A DNA stretch of 54,169 bases. Origin: Rhizaria sp. SCN 62-66. Taxonomy: Eukaryota > Rhizaria, unplaced. Made by a program: the position numbers and the translations under genes. The stretch lies in contig MEDY01000192.1 in NCBI GenBank assembly GCA_001724265.1, positions 1-54,169 of the forward strand, given 5' to 3'. Below the pieces are notes generated by a model. The model was given only the letters and a program-made list of their open reading frames with translations, did no database searches and had not been told where the DNA came from. The stretch's first letter is position 1. Every line of letters begins with the position of its first letter. Of the stretch, positions 46,101 to 54,169 are shown piece after piece.

Positions 46101-48201
46101 GCTTTTCCACCGCGAGAGCCAGGCCGCCTACCGCGCGCGCCTCGACCCTGGTGCGGGCGTGTGGGCCGCCGTCGTCGCAGACATGTTCCCGTCCGTAGCC
46201 GCTGGTCGTGAGTCGTTCCACGACGCCGCCACGGGCGCCGCGAGCGCCGCCGCCGCCGCGGCCGCTGCTGCCCACGCGCCGGCGCGCGTGCCCGCCGAGG
46301 GACCCGACGCCGTGCTGATCTGCGCGACGGCTACGGTCGAAGGTGCGGTCACCGCGGGCGCGTTTGAGCCCCGCGGCCGTCTCGGCGTCGTCGGCACCAG
46401 CAGCAACACGCTGTTCGCCGTGCAGCTAGCACACACGCGCGCGCAGACTCAGCTGGAGGCGCACCTGCCCTCCTACCTGCAGCAGCAGCGGCCTGAGCGC
46501 GCCGTGCGCCTCGCCGACGGGCCTGTAGGTTTCCTCGCCGGCGCCGCCTTCGACCCCTCTGGCACGTTCCTGCTCGGCGCCGGCTGCGACGGATCACTGC
46601 GCTGTTGGCTGCTCGAGGACCCTCTCGCGGCGCCGCACGTCACCCAGGCGCTCGCCGTTGCAACCACCGTGGCCAAGGCCATGGGCCCGCGCGCCCCGGC
46701 GCGCCAGCGCGGCGGCATGGCCGCGGCTGTGGACGCCGCACAGGGCGCTGATGGCGACCGCGCGCCGTTCCCGGCGGCCGTGCTGGCCGGCTCGCAGCCG
46801 CGCCAGGTGCTGCAGTTGCGTGTGCCCGGCGCGCAGTGTCTCTGCGTTGCCGTCGACGCCGCCACGTGCAACGTCAAGCGCCAGGCCGTCACGCTCGCCG
46901 GCACCGCGCCGCTGCGGCTCGACGCCGTCGCCGGTTACGCCGACGGTGCGCTGCGCTTCGTCGCACTTGCTGATATGTCCGTCACGGCGACTGTGGCGCT
47001 GCACCGGCCCAACGCGGACTCCGGCGCAGAGGTTCCGGGCTCGCTCGCGGTCTCCGCGGTCGCCTTTGCCCCTGCTGCCGTCGTCGCAGCTGCCGTTGCT
47101 GCGAGCAGTTCCGACGCGGAGCCCGCGCAGCCGCCTGTGCTGGCCGCGACCGCGAATGGCGACGTCTTCCTGCTCAGTCTGCCGCTGCAGCAGACGGTCT
47201 ACCTGCGCGAACCCTCCGCTGCGCACCGCGGCCGCCGCATCGACTCCATCGCCGTCGCAGCCCCCACGGCGGCCTTCGGCGGCGACGGGCTCGTCGCTCT
47301 CTCTGACTGCGCCGGCACGGTCTCCGTCTGGCGTGTGGCCTACGCCGCCGCGCTTGCCAAGGGCCCCGCTGCCGCCGCCACCGGCGCCGGCGCGGCCGTC
47401 GTGCACGTTGCGACACTCGACGCCGCCTCGCTCGCTCCCGCAGGCGCGACTGTCCCGGCCGCTGCGGCCGCGCTGCGTCTGCCCACGCTCGCGACGTTCT
47501 GCCCCGCGTTCCCCGACATCCTCGTCTGCTCCACTCCCCGCGCCGCTGCAGTCCCCGCAAATGCGCCTGCAGATGCGACAGTGAATGCGGCTGGTGCGGA
47601 GGACGAGGCGCCGCTCTGGCGCGTGGGGCTGCCGTTCGACATGAGCATCGGCAGCGACCTCCGCTCCAGCGACACAGCGACAGGCCGCGTGTGCTTCTAC
47701 TCTCTGCGCCTCCGCCGCGTTGTCGCGTGGCTTCCGACTGCGGGCTCGCCCGTCTCTGCGCTCGCGCTCTCGGCCTCCGGCGGCACGCTCGCTCTGGGCC
47801 ACCTAAATCGCGCAGCGACCGTGATCCGCCTCGACGCCGCGGCCGCCGCGCTTGCGCTCGGTTGCGCGCTGCCTGCAACGGCCCCCGCACCGCGCTCGGC
47901 TGCGGAACTGGTCGCCGCGGTCCGCGAACAGGCCGCCGCTGCCGCTGCCGCGCGCGCGCGGGCTCGCGCGAGCTACTGGGGCGGCAACGCCGCTGCTTCT
48001 GGCGCAGGCGCGGCGCTCGCGAACTTTGCGGCTAGTGCAGGTGGGATGCCAGTGCCCGTGGCCGCGGCGGCGCATTTCCAGGCTGCGAGTGACCTGGTGA
48101 ACGTCGTTGCTGTGTCGGCTGACGGCTCGCGTGTGGCGGCCGCGTCGGCGTCGCAGCTGCGCGTTTACGGCATCAACACCCACACCAGCGTCTCCGAATG
48201 A
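37153..48201 (+). CDS. POC16: WDR90/POC16: CFA20 (DUF667) domain plus WD40 repeats, giant form; exons 37153-37189, 37365-39337, 39468-40217, 40327-48201
   Basis: Four exons give 3544 aa with a TGA stop. Donors are GTACGT, GTACGT and GTACGA. The first intron is phase 1 and joins TVFGT to VWQRPFVDVFKQAGL. Residues about 13-212 are a CFA20/DUF667 domain: VVRLRGPVSATNYVRLPHP, LGLTGEYCYLQLRA, FHLDLITEEGPPVRLSFSNM and FCSSLFVRGVFTSPTKF-type segments. WD40 blocks follow, for example RNVAWAADGQQVLFTSRQLV (~451), LIRLWDFETMELPEVPLEF, VLTVWDIAGVRTLHP, KLRAHTGSVCAMALDPHRDE, KQHDGPIASVTFSPNGRWLY and DPSGTFLLGAGCDGSLRCWL. A CFA20 domain followed by many WD repeats is diagnostic of WDR90/POC16, a tubulin-binding protein of the centriole inner scaffold. 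The human protein is about 1,750 aa; Ala-rich loops double it here. An RS-dipeptide/SPQRARG insert lies near residues 2663-2680. Confidence 0.92.
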
Positions 48202-48802
48202 AAAAGGATGTGTCTCTGCATGCATTTAAGGTCGCATGTTTCTACGACTCATTGTGATAATATAGAAGAATATGAAGCTCGATTTTGTTTCAAAAGATAA
48301 CTTGACAATACATAAATGATACCCTCTGTTCACTCTATTAAGAAACGCCGACGCCGACGCCGACGCCGAATACGACCAAGCGTTGCGAGATCAGCGCCAT
48401 TGCCATCTATGTGAATGCGCCTATAAGTAAAAACAACTATTTAGATTATCACCTTTAGTTAGTTACGTAAGCTTACTGCTTCAAATTTGTTTCTAAAAAG
48501 ATTGATCAATGTATTGTTTTGCACTATTACCTCATAGTGGAGTGAACAAATTGCCATTAACAAATGAGTTAGTTACGTTTTGGTTTCTTTGACAAATGGA
48601 GTAAACACTGATTACAGACAAGAGCAATCGGGGGGAATAAAGAGGGACTACGTAGCGGGGTCGTACACACTAAAAGGCCGACTGGGTGAAGATTCAGAGA
48701 TGATATGCCACAGAAACTGCACTATGATTGCTTAGGTTTCGTATGCGCTGCATACGTATTGCACATGCCCGTGGTAATTTGATGTTCTTTTGTGTTTGCT
48801 GC
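48202..48802. other. Intergenic: shared 3' flank of the convergent WDR90 and FAM177 genes
   Basis: AT-rich, about 600 bp, with AATAAA at about 48636 and a short GC-rich hexamer repeat at 48345-48369. No gene or RNA is recognised. Confidence 0.55.
48345..48369. repeat. (CGACGC)n hexamer repeat, about 4 units
   Basis: ACGCCG repeated four times in an otherwise AT-rich 3' flank. The composition is out of place with its surroundings. No protein is encoded here. Confidence 0.85.
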
Positions 48803-50239
48803 TCACGCGAGGTCGACGTCAGCAACGTCAGTCTCCTCAACAGCCTTGCCAGCAGCAGCGGGCTCAACAGCCTCCTCATTCGTGGCCTCAGCCTCAGCAG
48901 CAGCAGACTCAGGAGCAGCAGCATCACGAGCTGGCTTGTCCTTGCCCTCAGCCTGAGTGCCGGCCTCAGCCTTCACCCAGTCTCCGTCCTCCTCATCTTC
49001 ATTCTCAGCGCCAGCAGCAGTGGGAGCGACAGCGGTAGCAGCAGCCTTGGCCTCCGCGTTGGCCGCAGCGTCATCCGCGTTGCCCACGGTCACCCCGGCC
49101 GCCTTGGCAGCCATCGCAGTCGCCACCACCCCGGCCAACCCGGCGGCGTTCCGCTTCGGTGCAGAGGGCGACGCCAGCGACACAGCAGCAGCGCCCGTCG
49201 CAGCAGCAGCAGAAGCGGTGATGGGGGCGCTGGCGACGGGCGCGCCGGGCCCGGCCTTAGTGGTGACCACAGCCAGCTCCAGCGCAGGGCCAGTGGGGGA
49301 GCCGTTGCGGGGCGAGGCCGGCGCGGAGGACATAAACGCGTCCATACTCATGGTACGCGCGCCCTGCTGTTCACTCTTACCGTCACCGGAGCCGCCGAGC
49401 CCGGCCTCCATGTTATCAAGCGCCCCGCCCTCAGCGTCCGCGGCCGCTGACTCAGCTGCAAGTTGGTTAAGCCGCTCCTGTTCCTGGCGCTGCTCCCACT
49501 GCTTGCGCTCGTGCGCGTCAACGACGTACTGGTAGCGCGACTCGGTGATGCCAAAGAAGTCCGACACGGCTTCGCCAGCGCGGTCGGCGCCGTCGGCGAT
49601 CTTGTAGGCGAACCACTTGAGCTTGGACTTGAAGGGTTTGTTTTTGACGAGGGACCATTTGCTGTGGTCGCGGTAGTCTTGTGTCTCGTCGTAGTCAACC
49701 CACGCCTGCATGCCCTGGGGCTCGGGCTCGGCCCCCTCAGCGCCAGCGGGCTGTGCGCACGTTAGAGAGAAGAGTGACGTGTGACAGAAAGACAGCGAGG
49801 CAAGTGAAAGATAGAACGAAGGGAATATCAGGAAAGGGTAAGGTTGAGCAAGAGTAATCACATTGAAATAAGAAACAAACATGCATCTTGAGTACAATGT
49901 GCAAGCGCTGTCTTGTTTGAGCGTGAATAAACATGTTTCGCAGAGCGGAAACAACAGCTCACAGAAAGTGTGGTGAGAACAACAACTGACCTGAGTAGTG
50001 GCGTCAACAGAGCCGGGCGCGATCGCCACAGCGTCGTCACCGAGGCTAACAACGTGCGGGTCCACGCTCGCGTCGACGGGCGCGTCCGCGGTGGCGCTAG
50101 TGGCGGCCTCGAGCGAGGTGGAGAACGGGGAGGCAGCGCCGGCAGCGTCGGGGGCGGGAGCTTCACAGTCGGGCTCGGCGCCGGCAGCTGGCACGGGTGG
50201 CGGCGCAAGGTGTGTCACCTCAGCCGGAGGAGCGGACAT
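48803..50239 (-). CDS. FAM177-domain protein with acidic Ala-rich tail; exons 49991-50239, 48803-49750
   Basis: Two minus-strand exons give 398 aa with a TGA stop. The ATG at 50239 (MSAPPAEVTHLAPP) is chosen. The 240-bp intron has an atypical GTCAGT donor, a CTAAC motif close to its GCGCACAG acceptor, and happens to contain no stop in frame. Exon 2 starts with the FAM177-type domain (about residues 97-175): MQAWVDYDETQDYRDHSKW, then KWFAYKIADGADRAGEAVSD, FFGITESRYQYVVDAHERKQ and WEQRQEQERLNQ. The DYDETQDY opening and FFGIT...YQY.VD close are the family's hallmarks. FAM177 proteins are small eukaryotic proteins with poorly known function, reported around the Golgi/endomembranes. Ala-rich and acidic sequence fills the rest (ENEDEEDGDWVKAEAG). 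It is divergent from the next gene. Confidence 0.78.
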   Translation of the reverse strand: MSAPPAEVTHLAPPPVPAAGAEPDCEAPAPDAAGAASPFSTSLEAATSATADAPVDASVDPHVVSLGDDAVAIAPGSVDATTQVSCCSHHTFCELLFPLCETCLFTLKQDSACTLYSRCMFVSYFNVITLAQPYPFLIFPSFYLSLASLSFCHTSLFSLTCAQPAGAEGAEPEPQGMQAWVDYDETQDYRDHSKWSLVKNKPFKSKLKWFAYKIADGADRAGEAVSDFFGITESRYQYVVDAHERKQWEQRQEQERLNQLAAESAAADAEGGALDNMEAGLGGSGDGKSEQQGARTMSMDAFMSSAPASPRNGSPTGPALELAVVTTKAGPGAPVASAPITASAAAATGAAAVSLASPSAPKRNAAGLAGVVATAMAAKAAGVTVGNADDAAANAEAKAAATAVAPTAAGAENEDEEDGDWVKAEAGTQAEGKDKPARDAAAPESAAAEAEATNEEAVEPAAAGKAVEETDVADVDLA

Positions 50240-50964
50240 TGCTGTAGCAAGATGTGAAACAGAGTATGGCGGGGTGAGAAGGCGAGTGGAGCGAGGACGG
50301 GGCGCGTGGGCGAGTGCTGGAGGGAGCGAGTGACGTGGTAGACGTTGGTTCAAAAGCGATTGCAATTTTCCAGGATGTCTCAATTCAACCCAAAGCAATG
50401 CGCATAGAATTTTAGGGAATTAATAAATGCTATACGAAATGTCATAAAGTCGCACTATAACCCTTGTTTACGGACAGTGAATGGTTTATAGCACGAGATT
50501 TGGAACCTGCTCGGTCGGCACGTTGCCACACCGCTTCGGCTCGTGCTTGCTCAGCACGGCTGCTGCTTTAGCTCGGAGATAGATTGTGCGGCCAAAGCTA
50601 TCTGTGACGTTATGATACAACAACATGTCATTATCACAACTACTTTCTATCTATTTTTCTAATCACTGCGTCTTCCGACGATTATTTGTTTGCATACATC
50701 CACTTGAGCTGAAACGGAGCAGGACATCACGCCCCGCTTTGTGACGCAACTTAAAGAGATTACACAAGGAGAACAAACTTATTTTTGCACACGCTTCAAA
50801 TATATTTCATTCATAACCATTTTGTATCTTAAAACATGATGTTTTCTCTTATTCTTCCTCCGTAGACGTAGTGAAAGCGCTACTTCCAACCTCTTTCGCC
50901 ATCCGTTGCTCCTGCACTTTCGCCCTGCCGTCGCCCGCGCGCGCGCAGCTCGCCGCTCCTCCCC
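50240..50964. promoter_or_regulatory. Divergent promoter region between the FAM177 gene (-) and the disordered-protein gene (+)
   Basis: 725 bp between the two ATGs, AT-rich over 50400-50870. A GC-rich stretch at about 50505-50560 contains GCTCGGTCGGC and its partly inverted copies, but no clear tRNA fold. No gene is seen. Confidence 0.45.
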
Positions 50965-53900
50965 ATGGGCGACACGCAGTCTACCCCGGACAACGGCGCG
51001 CATGACGAGCACGTTGACCAGCCGATCCCCCAGGGTGCCGTCGGTCCGGTCGCGCAGTCCGCAGTCGCCCGCGACTCCGCGGGCGCAGGTAGCGTGCCTG
51101 CTGTGCAGCCGCCGCCGGACCCTTCAATAGCCGCGCCCTCCCTCGCTGCGGAGTCAAGAGCGGCGCCCGATGGAGCCGCGCTTGCGCCCCCGACGCCCCC
51201 GGCGCCCGCGGGTGGCAGCGACCCGTTCCTGGCGTCATACATCGACCACGAGCACGAGAACGAGCACACAATCGCGAACGACCTCGCGCTGCTCGCCGCC
51301 AGCGAGCACTCGCAGCCCCAGTCGCAGGCGCCGCCAGGCGCGCCGGCGGGCTCCGACGCGGGTTCCGCGCCCGTGGCCGCGCTCCCCAGCGCCGCCGCCA
51401 CGCTCGCTGTATCGCTCGCAGCGTCAGAGTCCCCGTCTGACTCGTTCGCTGATGCCGACATCCCAGTCCCGGACGCCAACGCATTCCACGCCAGTGCATT
51501 CCGCACTCGAGCTCCTGCTGCCGCCATGGCTGATTCTCATGTTTACGCGGCTGCTGCTGTTGCGCAGAGCACGCTGCAGATCCCCGCGCCGCCGCAGCAG
51601 TCGCCGCCAACGCAGTCACCCGCGCTGACGCCGCGCCGCTCCCGCCGCTCCCCCGCGCCCTCAAACACCGGCAGCACCGCCAACGGCGCAGAGCTTGTGA
51701 CTGGCAGCGGCGGTTATGGGACGGCGTCGGGCTCGTCGCCAGCGCTGACGCCGCGGCGCCGTGCAGCCTCGACGCCGCCCGCTTCCAGGAGGCCCGCGGG
51801 GGGATTCTTCTTCGCTCCGGACAACAGCAGCAACAGCAGCAATAACAACAACGGTAATAGTGGAGATAGCGGTAACCCGAGGGCCAGCCCGGTGGTTCCG
51901 TCGTTGGTGTCGGTCAAAGAGGCCGTTGGCGATGAGACAGGCTCCCTGTCGATCCTTCAGCTGCCACAGCCCGCGCTCCAAGCCCATGCAAAGCCTCTCC
52001 AACAACCGCAACCGCAAAGTCAGCAAAAGCTGCAAAAGCCACAGAATCCGATGCAGCAGCCGCGTCCGTCTCCGAACGTGGCCCCTGCACAGGCACCATC
52101 GCCCGCGCTGCACCCAGCGCAGTCGCCCACGCTTGGCCTCACCGGACAGTCGCCTGTCGTGGGATCGGCCTCATCCTACACGCAGTCGCCGTCGCTGAAC
52201 CCCGGTCAGTCCCCTGCTCTGCACTATGGCCAGTCCCCGGCTCTGCACTATGGCCAGTCGCCGTCGCCCGCGCTCCCGTCCCCGTCGCCGTCCCCGGCTC
52301 TGGTGCCGTCCCCAGCCCTGCCGTCCCTCTCCACTGGCGCTGGCTCTCTCGCTGGCGCTGGCGCCGCTGCCGTCACTGGTACCGGCGCCGGCGCGGGGCC
52401 AGTCTACAGCAGCACCGGGGGAGCTGTTCTCGCTGATCGGAGCCGCGTCTCCCCCACCGCCAGCACGACCTCGCACTCCTCCACTGCCGCAGCAGCGACT
52501 CTCACCGCAACAACTACGACGCCGGCCGCGACAACGACCACCGGCGCCCCGGCCGTCTCCGTGACCGGCAGTGCCTCTTCGGCCGTGTTGGCGCCCGTCT
52601 CGCGGCTCGCGCTGCCGCGGCGGTCCATCGGCGGTGCGGCACCCGGCATCCCTGCCATGGCAGGCGGCACACGCGCGGCGCGCCTGCCTGCGTTCGACGC
52701 CCGCACGGGCTACCTGCGCCCCTCCGGCCCGCGCGGCCCGGGCGCGGGCGCGCGCACCCCCGGCACGACGACCCCGGGCATGGTGCTGCAAACCGCGCGC
52801 ACAGGCACCGGCGCGAATGGCGGCGGCGGCGGCGGCGGAGTGATCACCCCTGGGGGCGAGAGCCCGCGGCTGCCGAGTCCGCGCGCGCAGAGCCCCGCGG
52901 CGTCGCTGACCGCAGTGCCCCCGCCGGCGCCACGCACGCCGGGGCTGCCGCCGGCGCCTCTCGACGGCGCGCGCGCGCACGCCGACGCCGCGGTCACGGG
53001 CGTCGCTTCCGCGAACAGCGCGGGCAGAGTCGGCGCCCCACCCACCAGTGTGAGTGCGAGCGCGAGCGCTAGTGTGAGCGGCCTTGGTGCGCCGCTGCCT
53101 GCGACGGCGTCTGTGCCCAACTCGCCGCCGTTTTCGCTGCAGCCCCCGCGCGCCGCTATTTCGGCGTCGTCGATGACCGGTTTGCCGCCCGCGCGCCCCG
53201 CCGCGGCGACGTTGAGCGCAACCACGCTTAGCTTGGGCGGCTACAGGCACAGCCTCGGGGGCGTGACGTCCAGCGGCATCACTCGCACGCTCACGGCGCC
53301 CTCGGCCAGTTCGCCGGCGCCCCCCGGTTCCGCTGCTTCCGCCGCCGCTGCCGCCGCCGCTGCTCGTGTGGCGGCGGCTGACAAGGCCCAGCAGGTGCGT
53401 CCGCAACTGAATCCACCGCCGACTGTCGAGGCGTGTGACGCGACGAGTAACGACGGCGACAGCGACGAAGACGCCGGTGACGGCGACAGCGACGGTGAGG
53501 CTCGGGCCACTGCGCAGGAGAACAGCGGCGCCGATGCGCGCAGTGTGCTGACCACCGCCTTATCGCCCACGATGACAGGGCTCTCCGTGGCCTCCGCGGC
53601 GCACACCGCGGCCTCGGCCAGCGCTGCCGCGACGGGGAACGATACGCCCGTCGTCCCCACCGCCCCCGCGGCCTCGGTCGCCCCGCTTCGACTACATCCG
53701 TCCCCGCTAGCGGTCACCACGAGCGGCACCGCTGACCGCGCGCGGTCTTGCTCCACCGCGTCCACCTCCTCCTCGCCTCAGGCCGCCGCGACCGGCACGA
53801 CGCCGACCGCGGGGGCGCGCGCGCTGTCGAGAGCGAACGCGGTGACGCTGCTGCTGGCGCCGGTGCACGTGCGCCCCAACGCCGCCTCCGCAGCGACCGT

Positions 53901-54169
53901 CGCCGCGCTCACGGTCGCGGACGGCATCGCGCCGCTGCGCCCGGACCGCCCCGCCGCGACAGCTCCGTCGCAGTCGACACCCGTGTCGGCGGCGGCAGCG
54001 TCGGCGGCGGCAGCGTCGGCGGCGGCAGCGTCGGCGGCGGCAGCGTCGGCGGCGGCGGCGCAGCGGCCCGAGTGCGTGCCCGCGCCCGTGCTCTCGCGCC
54101 TGGCCGCGGCGGTGCTCGCGGCCGTCGCCGTGGCGCCGATTGCGACCGCGCTGCGCGCGCCGCCCTCCG
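50965..54169 (+). CDS. Long Ser/Pro/Ala-rich disordered protein, 3' end outside window
   Basis: The ATG at 50965 (MGDTQSTPDNGAHDEHVDQP) opens a frame that stays open for 1068 codons to the right edge; no stop is reached. Gly2 after Met makes N-myristoylation possible. The sequence is disordered: many (Q)SP and SPAL motifs (residues about 370-470, including two exact 8-residue QSPALHYG repeats), TPRR/TPG motifs (SPALTPRRSRR, SPALTPRRRAAS, ARTPGTTTPG, GVITPGGESPRLPSP), an Ala run near 790 and a SNDGDSDEDAGDGDSDGEA acidic patch. Near the edge LSRANAVTLLLAPVHVRPN, SAAAA repeats and an Ala/Val hydrophobic stretch appear. The SP/TP density suggests proline-directed kinase targeting, but this is inference. 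I do not recognise a family. Any folded domain would lie past the edge. Confidence 0.72.
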   Translation, partial: MGDTQSTPDNGAHDEHVDQPIPQGAVGPVAQSAVARDSAGAGSVPAVQPPPDPSIAAPSLAAESRAAPDGAALAPPTPPAPAGGSDPFLASYIDHEHENEHTIANDLALLAASEHSQPQSQAPPGAPAGSDAGSAPVAALPSAAATLAVSLAASESPSDSFADADIPVPDANAFHASAFRTRAPAAAMADSHVYAAAAVAQSTLQIPAPPQQSPPTQSPALTPRRSRRSPAPSNTGSTANGAELVTGSGGYGTASGSSPALTPRRRAASTPPASRRPAGGFFFAPDNSSNSSNNNNGNSGDSGNPRASPVVPSLVSVKEAVGDETGSLSILQLPQPALQAHAKPLQQPQPQSQQKLQKPQNPMQQPRPSPNVAPAQAPSPALHPAQSPTLGLTGQSPVVGSASSYTQSPSLNPGQSPALHYGQSPALHYGQSPSPALPSPSPSPALVPSPALPSLSTGAGSLAGAGAAAVTGTGAGAGPVYSSTGGAVLADRSRVSPTASTTSHSSTAAAATLTATTTTPAATTTTGAPAVSVTGSASSAVLAPVSRLALPRRSIGGAAPGIPAMAGGTRAARLPAFDARTGYLRPSGPRGPGAGARTPGTTTPGMVLQTARTGTGANGGGGGGGVITPGGESPRLPSPRAQSPAASLTAVPPPAPRTPGLPPAPLDGARAHADAAVTGVASANSAGRVGAPPTSVSASASASVSGLGAPLPATASVPNSPPFSLQPPRAAISASSMTGLPPARPAAATLSATTLSLGGYRHSLGGVTSSGITRTLTAPSASSPAPPGSAASAAAAAAAARVAAADKAQQVRPQLNPPPTVEACDATSNDGDSDEDAGDGDSDGEARATAQENSGADARSVLTTALSPTMTGLSVASAAHTAASASAAATGNDTPVVPTAPAASVAPLRLHPSPLAVTTSGTADRARSCSTASTSSSPQAAATGTTPTAGARALSRANAVTLLLAPVHVRPNAASAATVAALTVADGIAPLRPDRPAATAPSQSTPVSAAAASAAAASAAAASAAAASAAAAQRPECVPAPVLSRLAAAVLAAVAVAPIATALRAPPS
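52207..52254 (+). repeat. Two tandem 24-bp repeats encoding QSPALHYG
   Basis: Units 52207-52230 and 52231-52254 differ at only one base. They sit in a longer run of QSP-starting motifs, suggesting recent local duplication inside the coding region. Confidence 0.9.
53986..54060 (+). repeat. Five tandem 15-bp repeats encoding SAAAA
   Basis: The unit TCGGCGGCGGCAGCG is repeated four times exactly, followed by a fifth with one change. It is in frame and encodes Ser-Ala4 repeats close to the right edge. Confidence 0.95.

Noticed and set aside
52171-53406. A 411-codon minus-strand frame
   Set aside because: Arg/Gly/Ala-rich shadow of the disordered-protein gene, whose plus-strand frame is open for more than 3.2 kb with an ATG.

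Overview
The window is nuclear DNA from a eukaryote, most likely a flagellated, GC-rich protist. Coding regions are very GC-rich and full of Ala/Ser/Asn/Gln runs, while introns and intergenic DNA look clearly AT-richer. Sixteen spliceosomal introns could be placed. Three genes encode very large axoneme- or centriole-type WD40 proteins, which points to a flagellum. I cannot assign a lineage from sequence alone.

Layout, left to right: the 3' end of inositol-3-phosphate synthase (2-169, +); a TPR protein (1134-2459, +); a probably mitochondrial two-HMG-box protein (3373-4488, +); a cyclin Q-like protein with a giant disordered tail (5393-8077, +); an EF-hand/WD40 giant of WDR49 type (8347-18963, -); an ELO fatty-acid elongase (20337-21278, -); U5 snRNP 40 kDa protein (22538-23968, +); exosome subunit RRP43 (24437-25533, +); a small secreted protein of unknown function (25955-26607, +); a TDG/Mug DNA glycosylase (27224-29341, -); RidA (29742-30620, +); CFAP251 (30972-36565, -), head-to-head with WDR90/POC16 (37153-48201, +); a FAM177-domain protein (48803-50239, -); and the 5' part of a long disordered protein (50965 to the right edge, +). 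The housekeeping genes cover inositol and lipid synthesis, splicing, RNA decay, DNA repair and imine detoxification. The three WD40 giants belong to flagellar assembly or function.

The most interesting signal is the genetic code. The CFAP251 and WDR49-like reading frames are each interrupted by one in-frame TAG, and both frames continue intact for hundreds to thousands of codons. In CFAP251 the TAG sits inside a conserved WD motif (VW-TAG-WT). None of the 14 genes whose 3' end is visible stops at TAG (7 TAA, 7 TGA). This suggests UAG is a rare sense codon, or is efficiently read through. A second signal is splicing: 14 of 16 introns begin GTACG rather than GTAAG/GTGAG, so +4 is C. Some 3' splice sites are preceded by (CAA)n instead of a pyrimidine tract.

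Family assignments rest on recognised motifs and remembered family features. No database search was run.
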